Part shown: positions 10,657 to 22,400 of the stretch, piece after piece
Numbering within the stretch: position 1 is the first letter of the stretch
Layout of the letters: every line of letters begins with the position of its first letter
NCBI GenBank assembly: GCA_039720395.1
Contig: JBBPBK010000118.1
Location: 186,001-250,000 of the forward strand
DNA: 64,000 nucleotides
Direction: 5' to 3'
From: Liquidambar formosana
Taxonomy: Eukaryota; Streptophyta; Magnoliopsida; Saxifragales; Altingiaceae
Notes under the pieces: model-generated
The model's input: only the letters and a program-made list of their open reading frames with translations
The model's database searches: none
What the model was told of the DNA's origin: nothing
Position numbers and translations under genes: made by a program

Positions 10657-13600
10657 ATGGAAGAATTAGGGTGCGTAGGTAAGAAAAATAATCAGACTAA
10701 TGATTATAAACATTTAGCACATGTACAAGATAAAGATGCTAATGTAGGCAATATTAGCAGAACGTTAAATTATGTTGTAGATAATCTATCTGGTATGTTT
10801 AGTAAATTAGTAAATATTGAGAAAAATCAAGAAAAAATATATGATAAAGTTAATATGTTAGGTGAGATACAAAATATAGACCTAAAGGATGAAACAAAAA
10901 GTTTAATCCAAAGTCTAGAAAATAATCTGAAAAATAATTCAGATAATTTACTTGTACTAAAAGAAAATACTTGTGAAGAAATTCCAAGATTATATTTTGG
11001 AACTGAAATAATGATGTTTAAAACTGATAAACATCGAAAAGACTTTGAAGCTATCAAAGAAATTTTAGAATATTGGAAAACCCGATATATAAAAGAAGAA
11101 AATTACGATGAACGTAATAAACTTCTAAAACAAATGCAAGAATTGTATTCAGCCAATGAAGAATTAATGACTGAATATAATTATGACTTAGCCCTTCAAT
11201 TAGAAGAGTCAAGTGAATCAGATAAAGAATCTGATATAACTTTCATGCCAAACAGTGTTCAAGAAGAAAGTTCAAAAGATGACGAGCCAGAACTAGAAGG
11301 TAGAAAATTTGGCCTGTCATCAAGTGATAACAATACTGGAAGTACAAGTAGTACTTCAGTTGATAAAGAAATAATCATTGAAAAAGAAAACAATGATGAC
11401 ACAAACAATAATAATGACCCTCAAGACTCTAAAAAAAGAAAAGAGATTGAGACGGATGAAGAAGAAAAATTAATTCCTAGAGGTCAAAGGTATAATTTTG
11501 AATCACCTATATTTGATATCTATGATGACCTTGATGATGATGACCTGATGCAAATTGAAGATTTAAAACCTTTAAAAGATGAAGGTTCCACATCAGAACC
11601 TGCACCTACAACAAGCATAAGGACTGATTTAAACAAAATCAATGTCACTACAGGAGGTGTTTATCTCGACTTAAAAAATGTCGAATTTAAAAATTATGAT
11701 CAAGCTTTAAGAGAATGGGCACAATCTATGTCTATTGTCATTAATACCTATAAAAGCAGCTGGTCTAAAGAAAGATTTTTAGACTACATCTGTGCAACTC
11801 TCCAAGGAGATTGCTTAAACTTCCTTAGAACATGGGAAGCTTCTGATGAAGGTAAACATGAAAAAGCTAGTTTACTTAATGAATTTAATTCATTTGATAA
11901 AATATTAAATGAATTTGCACAAATTCTAAGAAGAGAATTTTGTGGAATTAAATTTGAAGAACAGGAAGAAATTTACAATGAGTATATGCTAACAAAATGT
12001 AGAATATGCAATATTTGTGAATTTAAATCCTTTGAAAATTTTATCAGGAATATTACCATAAACTTAACCCACCAAAAACTGAGTTTTGGTTAAGTCAATT
12101 TTTCCATAAGTTACCCTCACCATGGGATGAACTTTGTAAAGATGGATATAAAGAATTCTTGAGTAGTTCTAATGGTGGAAAAGACACGTTAGGAGCAAGA
12201 ATTCAATACGCTGAAAGAATTATAATTAAACACTGCATAACACAAAAAGCTGTTAAGCAAGTGAAAAATCAACTTAATGATAAGTGTTGTAGCAAAGTGA
12301 TGCGACAACAATGGGAATTTGGTTGTAAAAAATCAACCCCTTATAAGAAAAGGAGAAAATTCAGAAAATATAAATTTGTCAAATGGAAAGGTAAAAAACC
12401 TAATCCTAATAAAAAATATGTCAGAAAAAGAAATCGAAACACTACGTTTAGAAGAAAATCTAAATGTAAATGCTATATCTGTAATGAAGAAGGTCATATA
12501 GCACCACAATGCCCTAAGAAAGGAAAGAGTGGTAGACAAATGATAAAATTTCTAGAGGAAAAACAACTAGAAATTTTAGTTGGAGAAGAAGTCTCTGACA
12601 ATGATTCTATAATTTATGAGGTTCAATCAGAATCTGAAAGTGAAAGTGAAAGTGAAGATGAATCAGACATGATATTCATGATGTCTGAAAGAAATGAAAA
12701 TAAAGAAATTTTTGAAGCAATTCCAAACGAGGAATTACAACTCATAAAATTAGGAGATGTCATAGGTGAAGAAGCATCTATAGACGAATCTAATTTTGAG
12801 AAATTTAATAAAATCAAAGAAGTTAAAAAAGAAGAGCTTTACCAAATATCAAAATTTAATATTTGGCAAGCAAGATTATTTGAACAATTTAGTGGAAATA
12901 CATCTGCTAAAGCTACTGAGGATGAATCGATAGAAATCCCTCTATTCGATAAAAACAAAATTAAAAGACTTAAACAAAAGCATCCAAAGATTCGATATAT
13001 TCATATTGGAATTATTCAAATTGAAATCACAGCTCTATTTAGAGTAGGATTAGACACTCCTATTCTAGTAGTAGTCTTGGATAAAAGATTTGAAAATCCT
13101 ATTAAAGCACTAATAGGTGGAATACAATCAAATCTTGTTTATGGACAAGTCTGGTTTAAAATAAAACCAAATTATTTTATATCAATTGAAGATCCAAATA
13201 TTTGTGACAGGATAAAAATTCGTATCCAAACTAAAGGAATTAATATGAAGAAAAATAGTTATAATTTATCAGTTCAATGGAAAGCAATCCATGAACTAAC
13301 AAATTTTACTAAAACTTCAATTAAAGAAATTGATAGAAATATGATCGAATTATTCGAACCACGAGTATTCGATACTGAAATCCAACCAAGATTAATAAAT
13401 TGGAAAGATTTGGAAATACCAAAAAGCTGGTTAATAAAAGAATTTACAGAAAATGCTAAGCCAAAATTCTATAAACCAATAGAATTCCAAGCATCAAGAA
13501 ATAATCTTTATTTCACTGATAATCGCCGGAATAATATTATTAAACGATGGATCAACATCAACATCTAAAACAGATGAACAAGATGAAAAGGAAAAAGCAA

Positions 13601-15615
13601 TTGCAATAAAAAAAGTGCAAATACCCATACTTCCAGGTACAACCTACCTTGAAGAACAAAAATCTGTAGTATTCCAACAGATCAAAATTGATGGTAAATA
13701 CCCAGAACAATTAATCTTTAGTTATCAACAAGGTAAGAAAAGATATATGTATGTTCTAGGAAAATTCAATTTCAAAAACTATAAACCATATGTTTTATCT
13801 ATTCTATTAGATACCGGAGCAACAACCAGTGCTGCTAGGTATAATGCATTACCTGAGCATTTATGGATAAAAATGAAAAATCCAATATCTGCAAGAGGTA
13901 TTGATGGAAATGAAACTTTAATTATTCTCAAAGCTAAAAATGTTACGCTTTGGTTAGGAGATAAAAAATTCTCTATCCCTAAAATCCTTTGTTTCCCAGA
14001 TATGCATGGTGATGTAATATTAGGAAATAATTTCATTGAAAATTATATGCCTTTTATTGTCAATCGTGACCATGTTATTCTAACTTGTAAACAAGAACCA
14101 GTTAGAATTCCTCTTTTACAACATCATAAACATGTTTGTGAAAAAGGACTTGCGCCAGTCAAGCGTGGTGAAATGACACCAATAATCAAATCTTTAGATG
14201 AAAAACATTGGATTTATAAAAAATTACATCCAAACTTTTCTAAAGACCCATTAAAACTTTGGGAAAAATCTCCCAGGTTTTGTGAATTAAAACTCATTGA
14301 TTCCAATAAAATAATTAGAGTAAAACCAATGGTCTATACTAAAAAAGATATAGATGAATTTGAAATTCAACTCGAAGAATTACTTAAGAAAGGATTAATT
14401 GAAGAAACAAGAAGTCAACATTCTAGTCCTGCCTTTATGGTAATGAACTATAATGAGATAAAACGAGGAAAAGCTAGAATGGTAATTAATTATAAAAGAT
14501 TAAACCAGAATCTTGAATTTGATGGATATTTTATTCCTAGAAAAGATGTTCTAGTTAAACAGACTATGAACTCTAAATGGTTTAGCAAATTTGATTGCAA
14601 ATCAGGCTTTTGGCAAGTAAAGCTTACAGATGAGTCAAAACCATTGACTGCATTCAGTGCACCATATGGACATTACCAATGGACGGTTATGCCATTTGGA
14701 ATTTGTAATGCACCACAAATATTTCAAAGATGGATGGACAACATGTTCAAACATCTTCATAAATTTTGTTTAGTATATATTGATGATGTTTTAGTATTCT
14801 CTAAAACCATAGAAGAACATAAAAAGCATCTTGAAATTGTATCAGATATATTCCTAAAACATGGAATAATATTAAGTCCTAAAAAGATGGAAATAGAAAA
14901 AGAAGAAATTGAATATTTAGGAGTAATTCTAAACCAATCAGGCATGCAACTCCAAAATCATATTATTGTTAAAATAAGAGATTTTCCAAATGAGATAACA
15001 ACTCTCAAAGAACTGCAGAGTTTTTTAGGTTTATTAAATTATGGAAGAAAATTCGTAAAGAATTTATCTAAAAAGGAAAAACCTTTAATTGAAAAACTTA
15101 AGAATATTCCTAAAAAAGGAAATTCAGATATAAAAATAGAATGGACTAAAAAAGATTCAGATTTAGTTCAAGAAATTAAAAATATGTTTAAAGATACCCC
15201 AAAGGTTTATTTTCCAAAAGAAAATGACCAATTAATTCTAGAAACCGATGCTAGTGATGAGTTTTGGGGAGCGGTATTAAAAGCAATCCCAAAAAATTCT
15301 AAACAAGAAGAAATCTGTGGATATGATTCAGGAAAATTTAAACCTAATGAAATAAAATACATAACTTATGAAAAAGAATTATTAGCCATAAAAAATGGAA
15401 TAAAAAGATTTCATATTTATTTGGCACCTGTTAAAATTTTAATCCGTACTGATAACAAATCAGTTAGAGATTTTATTAAATCCAAAAAAGGAGAAGAAAA
15501 TGCGAGACGAGTAAGATGGTATAATTTTATTTGTCAATATACTTTTGATATAATACATATTAAGGGTACTAACAATTTTCTTGCTGATTATCTGTCCAGA
15601 AGCTACAATGAATAA
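10657..15615 (+). pseudogene. Endogenous caulimovirid polyprotein, arm A (CP-MP-AP-RT-RNase H), frame-broken
   Basis: A degenerate pararetroviral polyprotein. In order: an acidic, coiled-coil-like N-terminus; a coat-protein region with a CCHC zinc knuckle (C-x2-C-x4-H-x4-C, 12471-12513); a 30K-type movement-protein core (about 12980-13330, with GLDTPI and a conserved YGQVWFKI stretch); a pepsin-type protease DTGA (13810-13821); reverse transcriptase with YIDD (14776-14787); and RNase H (ETDASDEFWGAVL, about 15240-15280). The order coat before movement protein differs from badnaviruses and petuviruses and recalls solendoviruses (from memory, not checked). The frame is broken near 12037 and near 13535, where arm B is differently spaced. 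The protein ends at 15615 and overlaps the next ORF start. Confidence 0.9.
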
Positions 15616-16973
15616 TCAGAATCCGGACAGAGGGAAAAAAACCCTCAAATTCTCAAGGAAAGAATTATGGGAAACCATCCCGATTCTACAAAGGCGAAGG
15701 AAGCTCAAACCAGAGCAGCTTTCCCAGACTTCCTCAGATCATGGGTAACCAACCCAATGTTCCAGTTTATGTGATGCCAGTCAGCTATAAACAAATGGCT
15801 AAAATGTCTTAGAGCTTTAACCAAATGAATTTTCAAAATCATCCTGAAACAAATCAGGAGATAAAAGATTTTTATAACCCAGGTTTAAACCCAAAAACCT
15901 ATCATCTTTTAAATAATATTTGGAAAACTCATTGCTTAAACCATAAAGCTGAGTTTAGAAGAAATATGTCCCAACTTGCTGAATTCTTGAAAACACAAGA
16001 AGATAAGCAAACTTTTATTCATTCTTAATTTGCCAAGTTCATTAAACAAGTGGATTGGCTTGAAGATTTTTCTGAAGAAAAAATTACTACTATTATTAAT
16101 TTGATGAATTTTACTGAACAACAGGAAAATTCATACCTTAACAAAGCTTTAAGGATTTGTTTATTCAATAAAGCTAAAACAGCTTTACCAAAAGAAATAT
16201 TTTCTGATATTAATGTTCGCATTGAAAACAATGAGATTAAACCTCTTCTCATTGAATTTGCTGAAAATAGTTATTTGGAAAAAGAAATTCCAAAGTTGAA
16301 ATTTTTCATAAACCATGAGCTTTGGAGTATGGAAGCAATTGGTTGGAGAGCCGTCGGAACAATCATCTTCGACTCTTTGGTATCCACTGCATTTGTTGAC
16401 TTTCCCGCAATGATCAAAACAATGATCTATAATGTGGTGAAACACTACAAATGGAGTAGATATTTGAAATTCAAAATTTTTAGTCATGCAGGATGGCGAC
16501 AGAGAGAACTGTTTTTTCAACCATACCAAATCTGGAGCCTAGAACTTGCAAATGATCAAGATCTCATAAAAAATGAAGATCTTAAATTTTTGGATAAAGC
16601 AGAAAATCTTGATTTATCCTCTTATTATATAGATAATTATATTGCTCTAAAAAGATAAGCACAAAACATCCACAACTATCGCTCCTACAAATTCATGATC
16701 AGCGATGGGAGGAGATTGTTCTGCACAAATCTGATCACTTCTTATGTGGAGACAGTTGCTCAAAGAATGGCAGCTGATGAGTTTCTTAATAATATTATCC
16801 ATGGCCATGTTATCGGTCCTATTGAATTAACAATGGATGCGGAAGAGCTGGTGGGCGCACAAGATTATAATGAAAATATTGTTAGCCATAATCAAGAAGA
16901 TAATGGTGACAGTTTCTGGAATTCTCTCGATGAAGAGACACTTCACAATATCGAGAATATGATGGAAGGATAG
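15608..16973 (+). pseudogene. Second viral ORF, arm A, multiply broken
   Basis: The ATG at 15608 overlaps the polyprotein stop (AATGAATAA), typical of caulimovirid ORF coupling. The protein has a polar, Gly/Ser/Asn-rich start and then a mostly helical region rich in Lys, Phe and Trp, ending at 16973 with an acidic tail (NIENMMEG). I see no TAV/inclusion-body signature and do not assign a function; the position fits the TAV-type ORF of other caulimovirids. Lesions: a one-base difference in the A-run near 15640, an in-frame TAG at 15810-15812, a TAA near 16026 shared with arm B, and another stop near 16656. Clearly non-coding now. Confidence 0.8.
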
Positions 16974-17140
16974 GGGCCAGCCAGGCAACATCCAGAAATT
17001 CTGCAGAATTGGACACGTATAACAAATACTTCCAATATTCAACAATCAAAGGACATGACGTGATATGCAGCATTCATTTAGTCTGACACTTTTAAAAGAA
17101 GACAAAGACTTTTGAAGGCTCAATCATAATCAGTGACAGA

Positions 17141-17342
17141 ATCACGTGATACGGTGAAGGAAAGAAGAACCTAGCCTCACTTTTTTATTTCAAAGTCAAA
17201 AAGTGTACAGTGTAAAGTATGTAACATGTTTTTAATAGGGTTGTTGGGTAGTTGAATGTAATTATTGTACTTTTGATTCTTATCTTTTGTTTTTGTGTTG
17301 TGTTTATGTCCAGGCTTGAAGTCCGAAGTTTGTCTATAAATA
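17141..17342 (+). promoter_or_regulatory. Putative pregenomic RNA promoter, arm A
   Basis: TATAAATA at 17335-17342 lies after the last viral ORF, where caulimovirids place their full-length-transcript promoter. Upstream is a palindromic ATCACGTGAT with a G-box core CACGTG at 17141-17150. Downstream is a purine-rich leader (GAGAGTTGGATAGAG...) up to the arm end at 17491. In this inverted arrangement transcription would run into arm B. Confidence 0.6.
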
Positions 17343-17491
17343 GATGAGTCCTTCAGTTGTTTAGGTAGAGTTAGAGAGTTGGATAGAGTTCTCAGAGAGT
17401 TTTAGTAAGAAAGAGTCTGTATAGAGAGAGAGCTTTGCTGAAGAAGAAATTTTTGTAAGTTTTCTTTATTCTTGTATATCTTTTGTAATTA

Positions 17492-17561
17492 ATACCAGCT
17501 ATACAAAATACGTATAAAGACAAAAATACGATATTTACAAAAATACCTTACATTTTATTAA
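17492..17561. other. Central spacer of the 15-kb palindrome
   Basis: About 70 bp between the inverted arms (arm A ends in TTTTGTAATTA, arm B begins TAATTACAAAA). It starts ACCAGCTATACAAAATACGT and is not itself an inverted repeat. It may be a leftover of viral leader, transposon interior or filler DNA. It would be the loop of any hairpin formed by the arms. Confidence 0.85.
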
Positions 17562-17710
17562 TAATTACAAAAGATATACAAGAATAAAGAAAACTTACAA
17601 AAAGTTCTTCTTCAGCAAAGCTCTCTCTCTATACAGACTCTTTCTTACTAAAACTCTCTGAGAACTCTATCCAACTCTCTAACTCTACCTAAACAACTGA
17701 AGGACTCATC

Positions 17711-17912
17711 TATTTATAGACAAACTTCAGACTTCAAGCCCGGACTTAAACACAACACAAAAACAAAAGATAAGAATCAAAAGTACAATAATTACATTCA
17801 ACTACCCAACAACCCTATTAAAAACATGTTACATACTTTACACTGTACACTTTTTGACTTTGAAATAAAAAAGTGAGGCTAGGTTCTTCCTTCCTTCACC
17901 GTATCACGTGAT
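17711..17912 (-). promoter_or_regulatory. Putative pregenomic RNA promoter, arm B
   Basis: Mirror copy of the arm A promoter: TATTTATA on plus at 17711-17718 (TATAAATA on minus) and the ATCACGTGAT palindrome near 17903-17912. Transcription would leave the palindrome centre towards arm A, so the two promoters are convergent. Confidence 0.6.
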
Positions 17913-18079
17913 TCTGTCACTGATTATGACTGAGCCTTCAAAAGTCTTTGTCTTCTTTTAAAAGTGTCAGACTAAATGAATGCTGCATATCACGTCATGT
18001 CCTTTGATTGTTGAATATTGGACGTATTTGTTATACGTGTCCAATTCTGCAGAATTTCTGGATGTTGCCTGGCTGGCCC

Positions 18080-19443
18080 CTATCCTTCCATCATGTTCTC
18101 GATATTGTGAAGTGTCTCTTCATCGAGAGAATTCCAGAAACTGTCACCATTATCTTCTTGATTATGGCTAACAATATTTTCATAATAATCTTGTGCGCCC
18201 ACCAGCTCTTCCGCATCCATTGTTAATTCAATAGGACCGGTAACATGGCCATGGATAATATTATTAAGAAACTCATCAACTGCCATTCTTTGAGCAACTG
18301 TCTCCACATAAGAAGTGATCAGATTTGTGCAGAACAATCTCCTTCCATCGCTGATCATGAATTTGTAGGAGCGATAGTTGTGGATGTTTTGTGCTTCTCT
18401 TTTTAGAGCAATATAATTATCTATATAATAAGAAGATAAATCAAGATTTTCTGCTTTATCCAAAAATTTAAGACCTTCATTTTTTATGAGATCTTGATCA
18501 TTTGCAAGTTCTAGGCTCCAGATTTGGTATGGTTGAAAAAACAGTTCTCTCTGTCGCCATCCTGCATGACTAAAAATTTTGAATTTCAAATATCTACTCC
18601 ATTTGTAGTGTTTCACCACATATAGATCATTGTTTTAATCATTGCGGGAAAGTCAACAAATGCAGTGGATACCAAGGAGTCGAAGATGATTGTTCCGACG
18701 GCTCCCCAACCAATTGCTTCCATACTCCAAAGCTCATGGTTTATGAAAAATTTCAACTTTGGAATTTCTTTTTGCAAATAAATATTTTTAGCAAATTCAA
18801 TGAGAAGAGGTTTAATCTCATTGTTTTCAATGCGAACATTAATATCAGAAAATATTTCTTTTGGTAAAACTGTTTTAGCTTTATTGAATAAACAAATCCT
18901 TAAAGCTTTGTTAAGGTATGAATTATCCTGTTGTTCAGTAAAATTCATCAAATTAATAATAGTAGTAATTTTTTCTTCAGAAAAATCTTCAAGCCAATCC
19001 ACTTGTTTAATGAACTTGGCAAATTAAGAATGAATAAAAGTTTGCTTATCTTCTTGTGTTTTCAAGAATTCAGCAAGTTGGGACATATTTCTTTTAAACT
19101 CAACTTTATGGTTTAAGCAATGAGTTTTCCAAATATTAGTTAAAAGATGATAGGTTTTTGGGTTTAAACCTGGGTTATAAAAATATTTTATCTCCTGATT
19201 TGTTTTAGGATGATTTTGAAAATTCATTTGGTTAAAGCTCTGAGACATTTCAGCCATTTGTTTATAGCTGACTGGCATCACATAAACTGGAACATTGGGT
19301 TGGTTACCCATGATCTGAGGAAGTCTAGGAAAGCTACTCTGGTTTGAGCTTCCTTCGCCTTTGTAGAATCGGGATGGTTTCCCATAATTCTTTCCTTGAG
19401 AATTTGAGGGTTTTTTCCCTCTGTCCGGATTCTGATTATTCAT
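18080..19443 (-). pseudogene. Second viral ORF, arm B, broken
   Basis: Mirror of 15608-16973. The start at 19443 overlaps the polyprotein stop. The first part reads to a TAA just after FIHS near 19024-19026, the same position as in arm A. The frame then continues (VDWLEDF..., 19002) and shifts near 18615-18640 by a base difference from arm A, ending at 18080. It keeps sense codons where arm A has private stops (15810 and 16656 equivalents). Function unassigned; no recognisable catalytic motif. Confidence 0.8.
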
Positions 19444-22400
19444 TGTAGCTTCTGGACAGATAATCAGCAAGAAAATTGTTAGTACCTTTAATATGTATTA
19501 TATCAAAAGTATATTGACAAATAAAATTATACCATCTTACTCGTCTCACATTTTCTTCTCCTTTTTTGGATTTAATAAAATCTCTAACTGATTTGTTATC
19601 GGTACGGATTAAAAATTTAACAGGTGCTAAATAAATATGAAATCTTTTTATTCCATTTTTTATGGCTAATAACTCTTTTTCATAAGTTATGTATTTTATT
19701 TCATTAGGTTTAAATTTTCCTGAATCATATCCACAGATTTCTTCTTGTTTAGAATTTTCTGGGATTGCTTTTAATACTGCTCCCCAAAACTCATCACTAG
19801 CATCGGTTTCTAGAATTAATTGGTCATTTTTTTTTGGAAAATAAACCTTTGGGGTATCTTTAAACATATTTTTAATTTCTTGAACTAAATCTGAATCTTT
19901 TTTAGTCCATTCTATTTTTATATCTGAATTTCCTTTTTTAGGAATATTCTTAAGTTTTTCAATTAAAGGTTTTTCCTTTTTAGATAAATTCTTTACAAAT
20001 TTTCTTCCATAATTTAATAAACCTAAAAAACTTTGCAGTTCTTTGAGAGTTGTTATCTCATTTGGAAAATCTCTTATTTTAACAATAATATGATTTTGGA
20101 GTTGCATGCCTGATTGGTTTAGAATTACTCCTAAATATTCAATTTCTTCTTTTTCTATTTCCATCTTTTTAGGACTTAATATTATTCCATGTTTTAGGAA
20201 TATATCTGATACAATTTCAAGATGCTTTTTATGTTCTTCTCTGGTTTTAGAGAATACTAAAACATCATCAATATACACTAAACAAAATTTATGAAGATGT
20301 TTGAACATGTTGTCCATCCATCTTTGAAATATTTGTGGTGCATTACAAATTCCAAATGGCATAACCGTCCATTGGTAATGTCTATATGGTGCACTGAATG
20401 CAGTCAATGGTTTTGACTCATCTGTAAGCTTTACTTGCCAAAAGCCTGATTTGCAATCAAATTTGCTAAACCATTTAGAGTTCATAGTCTGTTTAACTAG
20501 AACATCTTTTCTAGGAATAAAATATCCATCAAATTCAAGATTCTGGTTTAATCTTTTATAATTAATTACCATTCTAGCTTTTCCTCGTTTTATCTCATTA
20601 TAGTTCATTACCATAAAGGCAGGACTAGAATGTTGACTTCTTGTTTCTTCAATTAATCCTTTCTTAAGTAATTCTTCGAGTTGAATTTCAAATTCATCTA
20701 TATCTTTTTTAGTATAGACCATTGGTTTTACTCTAATTATTTTATTGGAATCAATGAGTTTTAATTCACAAAACCTTGGAGATTTTTCCCAAAGTTTTAA
20801 TGGGTCTTTAGAAAAGTTTGGATGTAATTTTTTATAAATCCAATGTTTTTCATCTAAAGATTTGATTATTGGTGTCATTTCACCACGCTTGACTGGCGCA
20901 AGTCCTTTTTCACAAACATGTTTATGATGTTGTAAAAGAGGAATTCTAACTGGTTCTTGTTTACAAGTTAGAATAACATGGTCACGATTGACAATAAAAG
21001 GCATATAATTTTCAATGAAATTATTTCCTAATATTACATCACCATGCATATCTAGGAAACAAAGGATTTTAGGGATAGAGAATTTTTTATCTCCTAACCA
21101 AAGCGTAACATTTTTAGCTTTGAGAATAATTAAAGTTTCATTACCATCAATACCTCTTGCAGATATTGGATTTTTCATTTTAATCCATAGATGCTCAGGT
21201 AATGCATTATACCTAGCAGCACTGGTTGTTGCTCCGGTATCAAGTAAGATAGAAAAAACATATGGTTTATAGTTTTTAAAATTAAACTTTCCTAGAACAT
21301 ACATATATCTTTTCTTACCTTGTTGGTAACTAAAGATTAGTTGTTCTGGATATTTTCCATCAATTTTAATCTGTTAAAATACTACAGATTTTTGTTCTTC
21401 AAGGTAGGTTGTACCTAGAAGTATGGGTATTTGCACATTTTTTATTGCAATTGCTTTTTCCTTTTCATCTTGTTCATCTTTTTTAGATGTTGATGTTGAT
21501 CCATCGTCTAATAATTTTATATTATTCCGGCGATTATCAGTGAAATAAAGATTATTTCCTGATGCTTGGAATTCTATTGGTTTATAGAATTTTGACTTAG
21601 GATTTTCTGTAAATTCTTTTATTAACCAATTTCTTGGTATTTCCAAATCTTTCCAATTTATTAATCTTGGTTGGATTTCAGTATCGAATACTCGTGGTTC
21701 GAATAATTCGATCATATTTCTATCAATTTCTTTAATTGAAGTTTTAGTAAAATTTGTTAGTTCATGGATTGCTTTCCATTGAACTGATAAATTATAACTA
21801 TTTTTCTTCATATCAATTCCTTTAGTTTGGATACGAATTTTTATCGTGTCACAAATATTTGGATCTTCAATTGATATAAAATAATTTGGTTTTATTTTAT
21901 ACCAGACTTGTCCATAAACAAGATTTGATTGTATTCCACCTATTAGTGCTTTAATAGGATCTTCAAATCTTTTATCCAAGACTACTACTACAATAGGAGT
22001 GTCTAATCCTACTCTAAATAAAGCTGTGATTTCAATTTGAATAATTCCGATATGAATATATCGAATCTTTGGATGCTTTTGTTTAAGTCTTTTAATTTTG
22101 TTTTTATCGAATAGAGGGATTTCTATCGATTCATCCTCAGTAGTTTTAGCAGATGTATTACCACTAAATTGTTCAAATAATCTTGCTTGCCAAATATTAA
22201 ATTTTGATATTTGGTAAAGCTCTTCTTTTTTAACTTCTTTGATTTTATTAAATTTCTCAAAATTAGATTCGTCTATAGATGCTTCTTCACCTATGACATC
22301 TCCTAATTTTATGAGTTGTAATTCCTCGTTTGGAATTGCTTCAAAAATTTCTTTATTTTCATTTCTTTCAGACATCATGAATATCATGTCTGATTCATCT

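Noticed and set aside
12623..12817. Minus-strand ORFs over the viral polyprotein (also 20106, 21015, 22239, 22517 and 23997 on the opposite strand in arm B)
   Set aside because: Antisense shadows of polyprotein codons; they mirror each other only because the arms are inverted copies.
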